Of a stretch of 64,000 nucleotides of DNA, positions 46,271 to 54,259 are shown one piece after another. A program made the translations under genes and the position numbers. The DNA lies in the NCBI RefSeq assembly GCF_041051975.1, contig NZ_CP163435.1, forward strand, positions 2,852,001-2,916,000. The letters are read 5' to 3'. Positions within the stretch are counted from its first letter, which is position 1. Each line of letters opens with the position of its first letter. The notes under the pieces are model-generated. The model did no database searches. It saw only the letters and a list, made by a program, of their open reading frames with translations, and had not been told where the DNA came from. The DNA is from Streptomyces sp. R21 (GTDB lineage Bacteria; Actinomycetota; Actinomycetes; Streptomycetales; Streptomycetaceae).

Positions 46271-46896
46271 GACGGGTCGCTCTCTTTCTCGGGGGCCGGG
46301 AAGGCGAGGAAGCGGGTGAGCACGGTGCGGGCGCCGGGCGGAGTGTCGGATTCTGGCCGCTTGTAGCGGTTGAGGAGCGCGATGTACTCCTCGAAGAACT
46401 CCCGGAGTTCGGGGAGTGTCAGCCGCACGGTGCCGCGTGAGTACGGGAAGGCGTCGGCCCAGGGGTCGTCGTCCGTGCCCCGTCGCAGCTGTGCCTGCGC
46501 GAAGAGTTCGAGGTCGCCGGCGTACGCGTGATGGTTCAGCTCGTCCATCACGAGCCGCATCTCGGGGCTCTGGCGGCTGCGCGGCGGGAACCGCCGGTCA
46601 CCGGGGACGGCACGCCACCAGCGCTCCCGGCCGTGGGTGGACGCCTCCGCCGGTTCTGCCACTTCCTCCGCGAAGCCGTGGCGCCCGAGCTCGCGCAGGT
46701 GGTAGCTGGTGGCCCCGGTGTTGAGCCCCAGCGCCCGGGCGAGCGTCGCCGAGGTGGCGGGGCCGTGCACGGTGAGGTGCTGAAGCATGCGCTGCCTGCG
46801 CGGCTGGGCCAGGGCCTTGAGCGTGGCGAGGTCGGAGAGCTCGACGGGGGTGTGCGGTGTCTCCGGGGGTTCTGTCGCGCCGGGTTGCTGTGCCAT
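46267..46896 (-). CDS. ArsR-like winged-helix transcriptional regulator
   Basis: 209 residues. The N-terminal winged helix is seen in ALAQPRRQRMLQHLTVHGPA, SATLARALGLNTGATSYHLRE and RHGFAEEV, of the ArsR/HTH_20 type found before ABC transporter genes in actinobacteria. The C-terminal half (LVMDELNHHAYAGDLELFAQ, LRRG...) may sense a ligand or dimerise. The ATG at 46896 was chosen because the domain starts soon after; a longer N-terminus would run through the operator-like palindrome at 46913. It is co-transcribed with the FtsX permease and is probably its autoregulated repressor. Confidence 0.85.
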   Translation of the reverse strand: MAQQPGATEPPETPHTPVELSDLATLKALAQPRRQRMLQHLTVHGPATSATLARALGLNTGATSYHLRELGRHGFAEEVAEPAEASTHGRERWWRAVPGDRRFPPRSRQSPEMRLVMDELNHHAYAGDLELFAQAQLRRGTDDDPWADAFPYSRGTVRLTLPELREFFEEYIALLNRYKRPESDTPPGARTVLTRFLAFPAPEKESDPS

Positions 46897-46912
46897 GCGT
46901 ACACAGTCGTCT

Positions 46913-46932
46913 GTGCACAGATATCTGTGCAC
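46913..46932. promoter_or_regulatory. Perfect 20-base palindrome, probable operator
   Basis: GTGCACAGATATCTGTGCAC is a perfect palindrome 17 bases before the regulator ATG. A partial copy, CACAG-TCGT-CTGTG, lies between it and the start (46902-46915). A winged-helix dimer binding here would block the operon, so autoregulation is likely. Confidence 0.75.
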
Positions 46933-47292
46933 TGCGGTGACCAGGCGTCTTCGCCCGGGGGTTAACCTCACTCCCGCAAGGGGAAGTTGGGCCTCCGCGC
47001 CCTGACCGGGACATGAATCCGGGCCCTGAACGCGATCGGCGCCCCCGCGCGTCCACCGTGTTCAGGGCCCGCGACCGGGCTGCCGGCTGATGACCGCCAA
47101 CGCGTGGCCGTCGGCTGCCACTTGTGGACGGTCGCCGTCGACCGTCGGCTGTCGGTCACTGGTCCGGCGGCCCCGGTGGGTTCGAGGGTCCGGTGAGCCC
47201 TGTGGGTTCGACGGGTCCGGTGGATCCGGATTCCGTGGAATCCGTGAGAGGGGCAGGTCCCGGATCTCCCGCATCCAGTGGGCCTCCACCGG
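46933..47292. other. Gap upstream of regulator with repeats, no gene
   Basis: No convincing gene. It contains an 11-base inverted repeat GGGCCCTGAAC/GTTCAGGGCCC (47021-47031 and 47060-47070) and a 26-base direct repeat starting GTGGGTTCGA (47176 and 47202). The inverted repeat could end recX transcription, though it is over 200 bases after the recX stop. Confidence 0.45.
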
Positions 47293-48228
47293 TCAGAACC
47301 CCTCGTCTCCGAGCCCCTCCGTGTCCTCGCCCTCTTCCTCCAGTGCCTGGCGGACCACTCGCAGGGCCATGCCCTCGGAGTAGCCCTTGCGGGCGAGCAT
47401 GCCCGCGAGGCGTCGTAGCCGCTTGTCGCGGTCGAGGCCGCGCGTGGAGCGCAGCTTCCGGGCGACCAGCTCGCGTGCGGTCGCCTCCTCCTGCTCGGAG
47501 TCGAGTTGTCCGACGGCCTCGTCGATCAGCGTCGAGTCCACGCCCTTGGTGCGCAGCTCCCGCGCGAGCGCCCGCCGGGCCAGGCCGCGGCCATGGTGCC
47601 GCGATTCCACCCAGGCGTCCGCGAAGGCGCTGTCGTTGATCAGGCCGACCTCTTCGAAGCGGGACAGCACCTCGTCCGCCACGTCGTCAGGGATCTCGCG
47701 CTTGCGCAGCGCGTCCGCGAGCTGTTTCCGCGTGCGCGGGGTCCCGGTGAGCAGGCGCAGGCAGATCGCCCGTGCCCGCTCAGCCGGGTCCCCTGGGGGC
47801 TCCCCTTTCTCGGCCCTCGACGAGGAAGGGAGGCCCCCGTCCTGTGCGTCGGCGGACTGATCGCCTGACGGCTCGCCGAAACCACCGCCACGCCTCCGGC
47901 GCCCCCGTCCACCGCGCTGGCCGCCGTCGCCGCGCCGACCGTCACCACGCCGCGAGTCTCCGCTCGGCGGGCGGTGCCCACCCGAGGGGCCGTCACCGCC
48001 CGACGCGCCGACACCGCGACGAGTGCCGCCGTACGACCCTTCACCATCCGGATCGGCTCCGTACGAGGACGGTCCGTCGCCGCCGTCCGGATCGCCGTCA
48101 CGCCACCCGTCGCCGCCGTACGCCCGGCCGCTGTCTCCGGTCGAGCTGCCCTCGGCCCCGCGCCCCTGCCCCTCCGGGGTCACGGGGTGGGCGTACTCGT
48201 ACTCGGCCCAGTCGGTTCGTCGTGTCAT
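47293..48228 (-). CDS. recX: Recombination regulator RecX
   Basis: 311 residues. The C-terminal about 165 residues are RecX, a modulator of RecA filaments: [57 protein letters not shown], and the three-helix repeats to the end. The first about 140 residues are a Gly/Asp/Arg-rich disordered extension with repeated RRGDG and GGDG motifs, typical of Streptomyces RecX, opening [16 protein letters not shown]. The ATG lies 16 bases downstream of the recA stop, so it is co-transcribed with recA. Confidence 0.95.
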   Translation of the reverse strand: MTRRTDWAEYEYAHPVTPEGQGRGAEGSSTGDSGRAYGGDGWRDGDPDGGDGPSSYGADPDGEGSYGGTRRGVGASGGDGPSGGHRPPSGDSRRGDGRRGDGGQRGGRGRRRRGGGFGEPSGDQSADAQDGGLPSSSRAEKGEPPGDPAERARAICLRLLTGTPRTRKQLADALRKREIPDDVADEVLSRFEEVGLINDSAFADAWVESRHHGRGLARRALARELRTKGVDSTLIDEAVGQLDSEQEEATARELVARKLRSTRGLDRDKRLRRLAGMLARKGYSEGMALRVVRQALEEEGEDTEGLGDEGF

Positions 48229-48243
48229 TGACTGGCCCTTGGG

Positions 48244-49368
48244 CTAGCTCTTGGCCACCGCGGCCTTGGACTTGGCCGTCTTGGTCGCCGGAGCGGGCAC
48301 CGTCTTCGCGGCGTCGTCCGGAGCGGCCGAGACCGCCGCGTCCGCACCCGGCTCGGCGCTGGGCTCCTGCGGCTTCACACCGACGCCCAGCTTCTCCAGG
48401 ATCTTCTTCTCGATCTCGTTGGCGAGGTCGGGGTTGTCCTTCAGGAAGTTGCGCGCGTTCTCCTTGCCCTGACCGAGCTGGTCGCCCTCGTACGTGTACC
48501 AGGCGCCGGCCTTGCGGACGAAGCCGTTCTCCACGCCCATGTCGATCAGGCCGCCCTCGCGGCTGATGCCCTGCCCGTAGAGGATGTCGAACTCGGCCTG
48601 CTTGAAGGGCGGCGCCACCTTGTTCTTGACGACCTTGACGCGGGTGCGGTTGCCGACCGCGTCGGTGCCGTCCTTCAGCGTCTCGATGCGGCGGATGTCG
48701 AGTCGCACCGAGGCGTAGAACTTGAGCGCCCGGCCACCGGTCGTGGTCTCCGGGGAGCCGAACATCACGCCGATCTTCTCGCGCAGCTGGTTGATGAAGA
48801 TCGCCGTGGTCTTCGACTGGTTGAGCGCGCTGGTGATCTTTCGCAGGGCCTGGCTCATCAGTCGGGCCTGCAGACCCACGTGCGAGTCGCCCATCTCGCC
48901 CTCGATCTCCGCGCGCGGCACCAGGGCGGCGACGGAGTCGATGACGATCAGGTCGAGCGCGCCGGAGCGGACCAGCATGTCCACGATCTCCAGAGCCTGC
49001 TCGCCGTTGTCCGGCTGCGACAGAATCAGGTTGTCGATGTCGACGCCGAGCTTCTTCGCGTACTCGGGGTCGAGGGCGTGCTCCGCGTCGATGAAGGCCA
49101 CCTGGCCGCCGAGCCTCTGCGCGTTCGCCACCGCGTGCAGCGTCAGGGTCGTCTTACCGGAGGACTCCGGGCCGTACACCTCCACCACTCGGCCGCGCGG
49201 CAGGCCGCCGACGCCGAGCGCGACGTCGAGCGCGGTCGACCCGGTGGGGATGACCTCGATGGGCTCGTTCGGCCGCTCGCCCAGGCGCATCACCGCGCCC
49301 TTGCCGAATTGCCGTTCAATCTGTGCGAGTGCGGCGTCGAGCGCCTTCTCGCGGTCGGTTCCTGCCAT
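48244..49368 (-). CDS. recA: Recombinase RecA
   Basis: 374-residue RecA for homologous recombination and LexA co-cleavage. Walker [17 protein letters not shown], Walker [21 protein letters not shown], loop L1 [20 protein letters not shown], loop L2 [22 protein letters not shown]. The C-terminal about 40 residues are Ala/Lys/Pro-rich, usual in Streptomyces. The ATG at 49368 ([18 protein letters not shown]) follows GGTGGAACCC. Upstream lie a RecA_NDp damage promoter, a DnaA-box-like site and a LexA-box-like site. Confidence 0.98.
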   Translation of the reverse strand: MAGTDREKALDAALAQIERQFGKGAVMRLGERPNEPIEVIPTGSTALDVALGVGGLPRGRVVEVYGPESSGKTTLTLHAVANAQRLGGQVAFIDAEHALDPEYAKKLGVDIDNLILSQPDNGEQALEIVDMLVRSGALDLIVIDSVAALVPRAEIEGEMGDSHVGLQARLMSQALRKITSALNQSKTTAIFINQLREKIGVMFGSPETTTGGRALKFYASVRLDIRRIETLKDGTDAVGNRTRVKVVKNKVAPPFKQAEFDILYGQGISREGGLIDMGVENGFVRKAGAWYTYEGDQLGQGKENARNFLKDNPDLANEIEKKILEKLGVGVKPQEPSAEPGADAAVSAAPDDAAKTVPAPATKTAKSKAAVAKS

Positions 49369-49411
49369 GGGTTCCACCCGGTTTGCTTGAGTCGATCGCT
49401 TCACGTCAAAG

Positions 49412-49434
49412 ACGCTAACGCCTGCCACTGACAA
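49412..49434 (-). promoter_or_regulatory. RecA_NDp (PafBC-type) damage promoter of recA
   Basis: On the minus strand: TTGTCAGTG, eight bases, TAGCGT. This is an exact match to the published actinobacterial RecA_NDp motif TTGTCRGTG-N8-TANNNT for LexA-independent, PafBC-dependent induction. It is 43 bases upstream of the recA ATG. Confidence 0.88.
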
Positions 49435-49457
49435 TGCGCCCCGACGCCCGTCCGGCC

Positions 49458-49466
49458 TGTGGATAA
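49458..49466 (-). promoter_or_regulatory. DnaA-box-like site upstream of recA
   Basis: The minus strand reads TTATCCACA, the perfect E. coli-type DnaA box, 90 bases before recA and just upstream of the damage promoter. Nine bases can match by chance; the Streptomyces consensus is closer to TTGTCCACA. Confidence 0.4.
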
Positions 49467-49532
49467 CTCGGGCACATCTCCACTAAAACCCTGTCGAAAT
49501 CCCCGTCGAGAGCTTCGCCGGAGCTTCCATGA

Positions 49533-49544
49533 GAATGGATGTTC
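49533..49544 (-). promoter_or_regulatory. LexA-box-like element upstream of recA
   Basis: The minus strand reads GAACATCCATTC, preceded by TC. The left half matches CGAAC; the right half is weak. The same dodecamer is known from recA promoters of other Streptomyces as an SOS-box relative. It lies about 165 bases before recA. Confidence 0.65.
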
Positions 49545-49730
49545 GATTTTGGTGTCAAGCGCACCACGCGGCACCTCCGAGACTACGTTCACGGTCCGAC
49601 ATCGCCCGGTCCCGAACCTCCGCACTCCCCGGAAGTGCCGTCCGGAACGCGCTCCTACTCTCCCCGGCGTACGGCAGGAGTCTTCGGCCGTACGACGACC
49701 GCACGCCCCGGCCCGGCGGAAGCTGACCCC

Positions 49731-50486
49731 ATGGAGAGCCGCAGCGGACCACGCACCCCAGCCGAACGCCTCTGCTACGGGACCGGTGCCGTACTGACGC
49801 TGTCCGGCCTGGCGCACCTGGTCGTCCTCGCCGTCGACGGCGGGCCCTGGGACGGGCCCGTCTCGTGGCGCAAGCCCGTCACGTTCGGGCTCTCCTTCGG
49901 GCTGACGCTGATCGCGATCACCTGGGTCACGTCGTACCTGCGTGTCGGGGCGCGGCTGCGCACCACGCTGCTCGTCGTGTTCGCCGTGGACTGCGTCGTG
50001 GAGGTCGGCGGGATCACCCTCCAGGCGTGGCGCCGGGTCCCCTCGCATCTCAATATGGAGACCGCCTTCGACACCGCGGTGTCGATGACGCTCGCTGTGG
50101 GCGGTGGGGTCCTCGTGATGCTGCTCACCGTGTTCGCCGTCGCCTCGTTCCGGCACCGGCCCGCAGGTCCCTCGGGGATGCCACTCGCGCTGCGGTCCGG
50201 GTTCGCGATCCTGCTGGTCGCCCTCGTGTCGGGTGCCGCGATGATCGCGCGCGGAGTGGTCCTCACCCGGACCGGCCACCAGGAGGCGGCATTCCACTCG
50301 ACGGCCCCGCTCAAGCCCCTGCACGGGGTGAGCCTGCACGCCGTCCTGGTGCTGCCCTCGCTGGCCTGGCTGCTGTCCCGCACACCCTGGAGCGCGCGGA
50401 CGAGGCAACGCATCCTGTACGCGGCGACCGGCTGCTACGCGGCGGCCGTCATCGGCGCGGGAGCATGGGCAGTCCTCACCTACTGA
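49731..50486 (+). CDS. Hypothetical integral membrane protein
   Basis: 251 residues with about seven membrane segments, including VLTLSGLAHLVVLAVDGGPW, VTFGLSFGLTLIAITWVTSY, TTLLVVFAVDCVVEVGGITL, VLVMLLTVFAVASF and AILLVALVSGAAMIA. VSWRKPVTFGLSFG is a motif I recall in an uncharacterised actinobacterial membrane family. Conserved Glu/His residues (QAWRRVPSHLNMETAFDT) could bind metal or heme but this is unproven. ATG 49731 follows GGAAG. It is divergent from recA. Confidence 0.8.
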   Translation: MESRSGPRTPAERLCYGTGAVLTLSGLAHLVVLAVDGGPWDGPVSWRKPVTFGLSFGLTLIAITWVTSYLRVGARLRTTLLVVFAVDCVVEVGGITLQAWRRVPSHLNMETAFDTAVSMTLAVGGGVLVMLLTVFAVASFRHRPAGPSGMPLALRSGFAILLVALVSGAAMIARGVVLTRTGHQEAAFHSTAPLKPLHGVSLHAVLVLPSLAWLLSRTPWSARTRQRILYAATGCYAAAVIGAGAWAVLTY

Positions 50487-50535
50487 GTACGTGTGGATCT
50501 ACCGAGTACCTGTAGGTGCTGCGATCTGCCGAGAC

Positions 50536-51807
50536 CTATCGAGAGTCTTGCGAGGAACTCTCCCCGGACTCGGGCTCGCTTCTTTCCGCCCGCCGCGGCC
50601 ACCACGACCGGCGCACGCGCGCGAAGACGCTGTCCGAGCCCCTGTTGCGGTGCCCGTGCACCCGGGGGTCGTCGGTGACGTCGTACCGCTTCACATACGC
50701 CCCCAGGAAGGCCTGCAGGGTGGCGACCGCGGGGATGGCGATCAACGCGCCGACCGCGCCGAGGAGGGCGGTACCGGCGATGACCGAGCCGAAGGCGACC
50801 GCCGGGTGGATGTCCACGGTCTTGGCGGTCAGCTTGGGCTGGAGCACATAGTTCTCGAACTGCTGGTAGACCACTACGAAGATCAGCACCCAGAGCGCGT
50901 ACCAGGGGTCGATCGTGAAGGCGATCAGCATCGGAAGCGCGCCCGCGAGATACGTTCCGATGGTGGGGATGAACTGGGAGACCAGACCGACCCAGACGCC
51001 GAGCACGGGCGCGTAGGGCACGCCCAGCGACTGCAGCAGGATGTAGTGCGCGACGCCCGAGATCAGCGCCATCAGGCCGCGCGAGTACAGATAGCCGCCC
51101 GTCTTGTCGACGGCGATCTCCCAGGCGCGCAGCACCTCGGCCTGCCGGGCGGGCGGCAGCACGGAGCACAGCGCCCGACGCAGCCGCGGCCCGTCGGCGG
51201 CGAAGTAGAACGAGAACAACGCGATCGTCAGCAGCTGGAAGAGGCCGCCCAGCACCTGCGCGGACACGTCCAGGACGCCGGTGGCGCTGTTCTGCACGTA
51301 CTTCCGCAGCGAGTCGGAGCGGAGCAGGCTCTCCTGGATGTCCACCCGTCTCAACTCGGTGTGGAACGTCGTGTTGATCCAGTTGATGACCGAGTCGAGG
51401 TAGTCCGGGAAGCCCTCGACCATCTTGATGATCTGGCCGGCGAGCATGGAGCCGAGCAGCGTGATGAAGCCCGCCACCATGATCATCACCGCGAGGAAGA
51501 CGAGGAAGGCGGCCAGTCCGCGGCGCATGCCGCGCGAGGCCATCCAACTGACCGCCGGCTCGATCGCGAGTGCCAGGAAGAACGCGATGAGGATGTTGAT
51601 CAACAGGCCCGTGAGCTGGTGGAACGCCCAACTGCCCAACTGGAACACAGCGATGAGCGCGAGCGCGAGCACCATCGCACGCGGCAGCCAGCGCGGCATG
51701 CGCCCACCCTGCGCGACGGCGTCCTGCGCCGGGGGGCCGGCGGGCGGCGTCGTGCCGAAGGGGGATGCGTGCTGGGCGACCTGTGCGGTCTCGTCTGTCG
51801 GGGCCAC
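50536..51807 (-). CDS. AI-2E family transporter (PerM-like)
   Basis: About 423 residues, integral membrane with about eight segments: VLALALIAVFQLGSWAF, LLINILIAFFLALAIEPAVS, AAFLVFLAVMIMVAGFITLL, then LLTIALFSFYFAADG, ALISGVAHYILLQSLGVPYA and GLVSQFIPTIGTYLAGALPM (the conserved P-x-x-G-x-Y motif). The family includes PerM permeases and proposed AI-2 exporters; the transported molecule is uncertain. GTG 51807 is chosen because GAGACT lies six bases before it; GTG 51825 would add six residues. A damage-promoter-like motif overlaps this start region. The basic C-terminal tail is cytoplasmic. Confidence 0.87.
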   Translation of the reverse strand: MAPTDETAQVAQHASPFGTTPPAGPPAQDAVAQGGRMPRWLPRAMVLALALIAVFQLGSWAFHQLTGLLINILIAFFLALAIEPAVSWMASRGMRRGLAAFLVFLAVMIMVAGFITLLGSMLAGQIIKMVEGFPDYLDSVINWINTTFHTELRRVDIQESLLRSDSLRKYVQNSATGVLDVSAQVLGGLFQLLTIALFSFYFAADGPRLRRALCSVLPPARQAEVLRAWEIAVDKTGGYLYSRGLMALISGVAHYILLQSLGVPYAPVLGVWVGLVSQFIPTIGTYLAGALPMLIAFTIDPWYALWVLIFVVVYQQFENYVLQPKLTAKTVDIHPAVAFGSVIAGTALLGAVGALIAIPAVATLQAFLGAYVKRYDVTDDPRVHGHRNRGSDSVFARVRRSWWPRRAERSEPESGESSSQDSR

Positions 51808-51813
51808 GCTGCA

Positions 51814-51836
51814 AGTCTCGCCCACGCCACCGACAA
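51814..51836 (-). promoter_or_regulatory. RecA_NDp-like motif upstream of the AI-2E gene
   Basis: On the minus strand: TTGTCGGTG (exact match to TTGTCRGTG), eight bases, then GAGACT, which fits only the A and final T of TANNNT. The GTG at 51807 follows six bases later. Confidence 0.5.
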
Positions 51837-51867
51837 TCGGTGACCGACCCTGGATCTTCGTGGCCCG

Positions 51868-52062
51868 TCAGCGGTTTTCGTGGGGAACGTTCATGGCCGT
51901 GCACACCACGCGCCACACTTCCTTGGCTTCCCAGCCGGCGTTCAGCGCCTCGTGCACGGTGCGCCCGCCGAGCTCCGTCATCACGTGATCGCGCGCGAAG
52001 GTGTCGGCGTACCCCGTTCCGAAGTGATCCGCCATCCGCTGCCAGAAGACCGTCAACCGCAT
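51868..52062 (-). CDS. DUF3046 domain protein
   Basis: 64 residues, MRLTVFWQRMADHFGTGYAD to NVPHENR, matching the small DUF3046 family that actinobacteria keep near recA/recX. It is mostly helical and soluble. Function unknown, but its retained position near recA suggests a link to DNA transactions. The ATG at 52062 has both GGAG at two bases and GATACT at six bases upstream. Confidence 0.88.
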   Translation of the reverse strand: MRLTVFWQRMADHFGTGYADTFARDHVMTELGGRTVHEALNAGWEAKEVWRVVCTAMNVPHENR

Positions 52063-52107
52063 GACTCCAGTATCCCGCCCCTGAGAGTGGGCCCGAGCCG
52101 GGACCCC

Positions 52108-52135
52108 TTGTCGGAAACGCTTTCCGTCCTACGGT
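52108..52135 (+). promoter_or_regulatory. Promoter with internal inverted repeat for the 314-residue protein gene
   Basis: TTGTCG (52108-52113), 16 bases, TACGGT (52130-52135), then seven bases to the ATG. The spacer holds GGAAA-CGC-TTTCC (52113-52125), an operator-like inverted repeat similar to LacI-family sites. Confidence 0.55.
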
Positions 52136-52142
52136 CTGACGC

Positions 52143-53087
52143 ATGGCCGAAACAGGAGCATCCCCACTCCCCCCGACGCCCCCGGCGCAGACCCCGCTCA
52201 GCCGCGCCGAGCACTTCATCTGGCTGACCGCCCGTGTACTGGAGCAGCGCCGCTTCGCGTACCACTTCCTGAACGGGAGTGCCGACGCGGTGGAGGACGC
52301 GCTGGCCGCGTACCTCAACGAGGACGACGGGTACGGTCACGCCCTCGAACCCGATCTGCGCGGACCGGTCAGCCAGCCGCTGCACACCGGGCACGCGCTG
52401 CGTGTCCTGGACTCGATCGGGCGCTGCGGCGGGCAGCGAGTGGAGCGAGTGTGCCGTTATCTGACCTCCGTCTCCACCGCGGACGGCGCGCTGCCGGCGA
52501 TCCATCCCAGCCAGCGCGGTTACCCGGCGGCTCCCTTCATCCCGGTCGTCGACGACCCGCCGAGCGAACTCCTCGCCACCGGGCCCGTGGTGGGCCTGTT
52601 GCACCGCAACGAGGTGTGGCACGCCTGGCTGTTCAGGGCGACCGACTTCTGCTGGCAGTCGGTCGAGTCCCTGGAGAAGTCGCATCCCTGCGAGGTCGAG
52701 GCGGCGGTGACCTTCCTCGACTCCGCACCCGACCGGCCGCGCGCCGAGGCGGCCGCCGACCGTCTGGGCCGCCTGGTGCGCGAGCACCGGCTCGCGGCCC
52801 TGGAACCCGAGCGCCTCGGTGCGTATCCGGTGGCGCCCGGTTACGCGCCGGGCGAGCACCACTTCGCACACGACTACGCGAAGACCCCGGGCTCGCTCGC
52901 GCGCGCGTGGTTCACCGACGAGGAGATGGCGCGCTCGCTCGACTTCCTGGCCGCCGATCAGCGGACGGACGGCGGCTGGCCGATCCGCTCACGCCAGTGG
53001 GCGCCGGGCATCGCACTGGAGTCCCGCCCGCTCCTGACGATCGAGGCACTGCGCACGCTACGGGCGTACGGGCGCCCCATCGGCTGA
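52143..53087 (+). CDS. Hypothetical protein, terpenoid-cyclase/prenyltransferase-like toroid
   Basis: 314 residues, soluble. Repeated motifs such as YLNEDDGYGHALEPDL, YLTSVSTADGALPAIHPS and FLAADQRTDGGWPIRSRQWA resemble the QW-type repeats of the alpha/alpha toroid (squalene cyclase and prenyltransferase beta subunits). No catalytic DxDD or QxxDGSW is seen, so an enzyme role is unproven. The ATG has no ribosome binding site; a promoter -10 lies seven bases ahead, implying a leaderless transcript. Confidence 0.75.
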   Translation: MAETGASPLPPTPPAQTPLSRAEHFIWLTARVLEQRRFAYHFLNGSADAVEDALAAYLNEDDGYGHALEPDLRGPVSQPLHTGHALRVLDSIGRCGGQRVERVCRYLTSVSTADGALPAIHPSQRGYPAAPFIPVVDDPPSELLATGPVVGLLHRNEVWHAWLFRATDFCWQSVESLEKSHPCEVEAAVTFLDSAPDRPRAEAAADRLGRLVREHRLAALEPERLGAYPVAPGYAPGEHHFAHDYAKTPGSLARAWFTDEEMARSLDFLAADQRTDGGWPIRSRQWAPGIALESRPLLTIEALRTLRAYGRPIG

Positions 53088-53119
53088 CGCACCGGGCGCA
53101 TGCTTCCGATGCCCACCCA

Positions 53120-53167
53120 GTCGCCCTATGGGGGCTTGTGACGCGTCACAAGCCCCCATAGGGCGAC
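53120..53167. terminator. 48-base perfect palindrome, bidirectional terminator
   Basis: Two 24-base arms (starting GTCGCCCTATGGGGGCTTGT) are perfectly complementary with no spacer. It sits between the convergent toroid-protein gene and azlD. Confidence 0.88.
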
Positions 53168-53207
53168 GTGGTCCCTGCCCAAGGCGAGGTTCCTGTACGC
53201 GGGCGCG

Positions 53208-53516
53208 TCAGCCCGTCAGGGCGCGTACGCCCGCGGTCACCACCACGGCCGAGGCGACCACCAGCAGGAAGGGCGCACGCAGGATCAGCGCGACGGCGGC
53301 CGCTCCGAGCCCTGCGGCCTTCGCGTCCACCACCAGGACGTGTCCGTCGGCGAAGGTCTGCTGTGCCGTGAGGGCGGCGAGGAGGGCGACGGGCAGCAGG
53401 GCGGCGAGGCGCCTGACGAGCGGCCGCTCCAGCACGCCGGCCGGTACCAGGAGCCCGATGAGCTTGACGGCGTAGCAGCCGACGGCGGTCGCGCCGATGG
53501 CGATCCAGATGTTCAA
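53208..53516 (-). CDS. azlD: AzlD family branched-chain amino acid exporter small subunit
   Basis: 102-residue membrane protein, the small subunit of AzlCD exporters for branched-chain amino acids and analogues. Three or four hydrophobic segments: IAIGATAVGCYAVKLIGLL, LAALLPVALLAALTAQQ, AAVALILRAPFLLVVASAVV. It starts at a TTG (LNIWIAIG) that overlaps the azlC stop as TTGA, with GGAG further upstream, so expression is coupled to azlC. Confidence 0.88.
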   Translation of the reverse strand: MNIWIAIGATAVGCYAVKLIGLLVPAGVLERPLVRRLAALLPVALLAALTAQQTFADGHVLVVDAKAAGLGAAAVALILRAPFLLVVASAVVVTAGVRALTG

Positions 53517-54259
53517 CGCTTTTCCCCCGCTCCATTGTCGACGGCTTTCACATGGCGACGCCCCTCTACGTAGAGGACGGCCGGGGCGGCCAGCGCGGCC
53601 ACCAGCACGGGAACGCCCGCCGGCAGGACAGGCAGCAGACCGAGCCCCAGCAGAACCGCGAGACCCGCGACCGCGCGCTCCGTGGTGGTCTTCAGCATCG
53701 GCGCGAGCAGGGCCAGGAAGACGGCGGGCCCCGCGGCGTCCAGCCCCCACGCGTCGGTGTCACCGATGGCCTCGGCACCGACGGCGCCGAGCAGTGTGGT
53801 GAGGTTCCACAGCACGTAGAGGGTGAGCCCGGTGACGGTGAACCCGATGCGGACGCTGCGGCGGGTCGGCTGCGCGAGCGCGACGGCCGTCGTCTCGTCG
53901 ATGACCCATTGGGCGGCGAACGGGCGCACCGCGCGCGGGAGGGCCAGCAACTGCGACAGGCGCAGCCCGTAGAAGGCGTTGCGCACGCCGAGGAAGAAGG
54001 CGCCCGCGGCGGCCGTGAGCGGGTTCCCCCCGGCGGCCAGCGCGCCCACGAGCGCGAACTGCGAGGCGCCGGTGAACACCAGGAGACTGAGCGCACAGGT
54101 CTGCAGCAGCGTGAGCCCGCTGCCGGCCGAGGTCACCCCGAAGGCGAAACCGGACAGTCCGACGGCGACCCCGACTCCCAGGGCGTCCCGGACGACGGCG
54201 GCGTCGGTTTTTCCGCCGTCTTCACTGCGTATGTCTGCGAGAGCTTGCTGTTCTGGCAC
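53513..54259 (-). CDS. azlC: AzlC family branched-chain amino acid exporter large subunit
   Basis: 248 residues with several membrane segments. Family motifs: GFAFGVTSAGSGLTLLQTCA, FTGASQFALVGALAAGGNPL, FFLGVRNAFYGLRLSQLL and FAAQWVIDETTAVAL. The GTG at 54259 lies inside the 3' part of the upstream AraC-family gene. It forms an exporter with AzlD, probably controlled by the AraC-type regulator encoded directly upstream on the same strand. Confidence 0.92.
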   Translation of the reverse strand: MPEQQALADIRSEDGGKTDAAVVRDALGVGVAVGLSGFAFGVTSAGSGLTLLQTCALSLLVFTGASQFALVGALAAGGNPLTAAAGAFFLGVRNAFYGLRLSQLLALPRAVRPFAAQWVIDETTAVALAQPTRRSVRIGFTVTGLTLYVLWNLTTLLGAVGAEAIGDTDAWGLDAAGPAVFLALLAPMLKTTTERAVAGLAVLLGLGLLPVLPAGVPVLVAALAAPAVLYVEGRRHVKAVDNGAGEKR

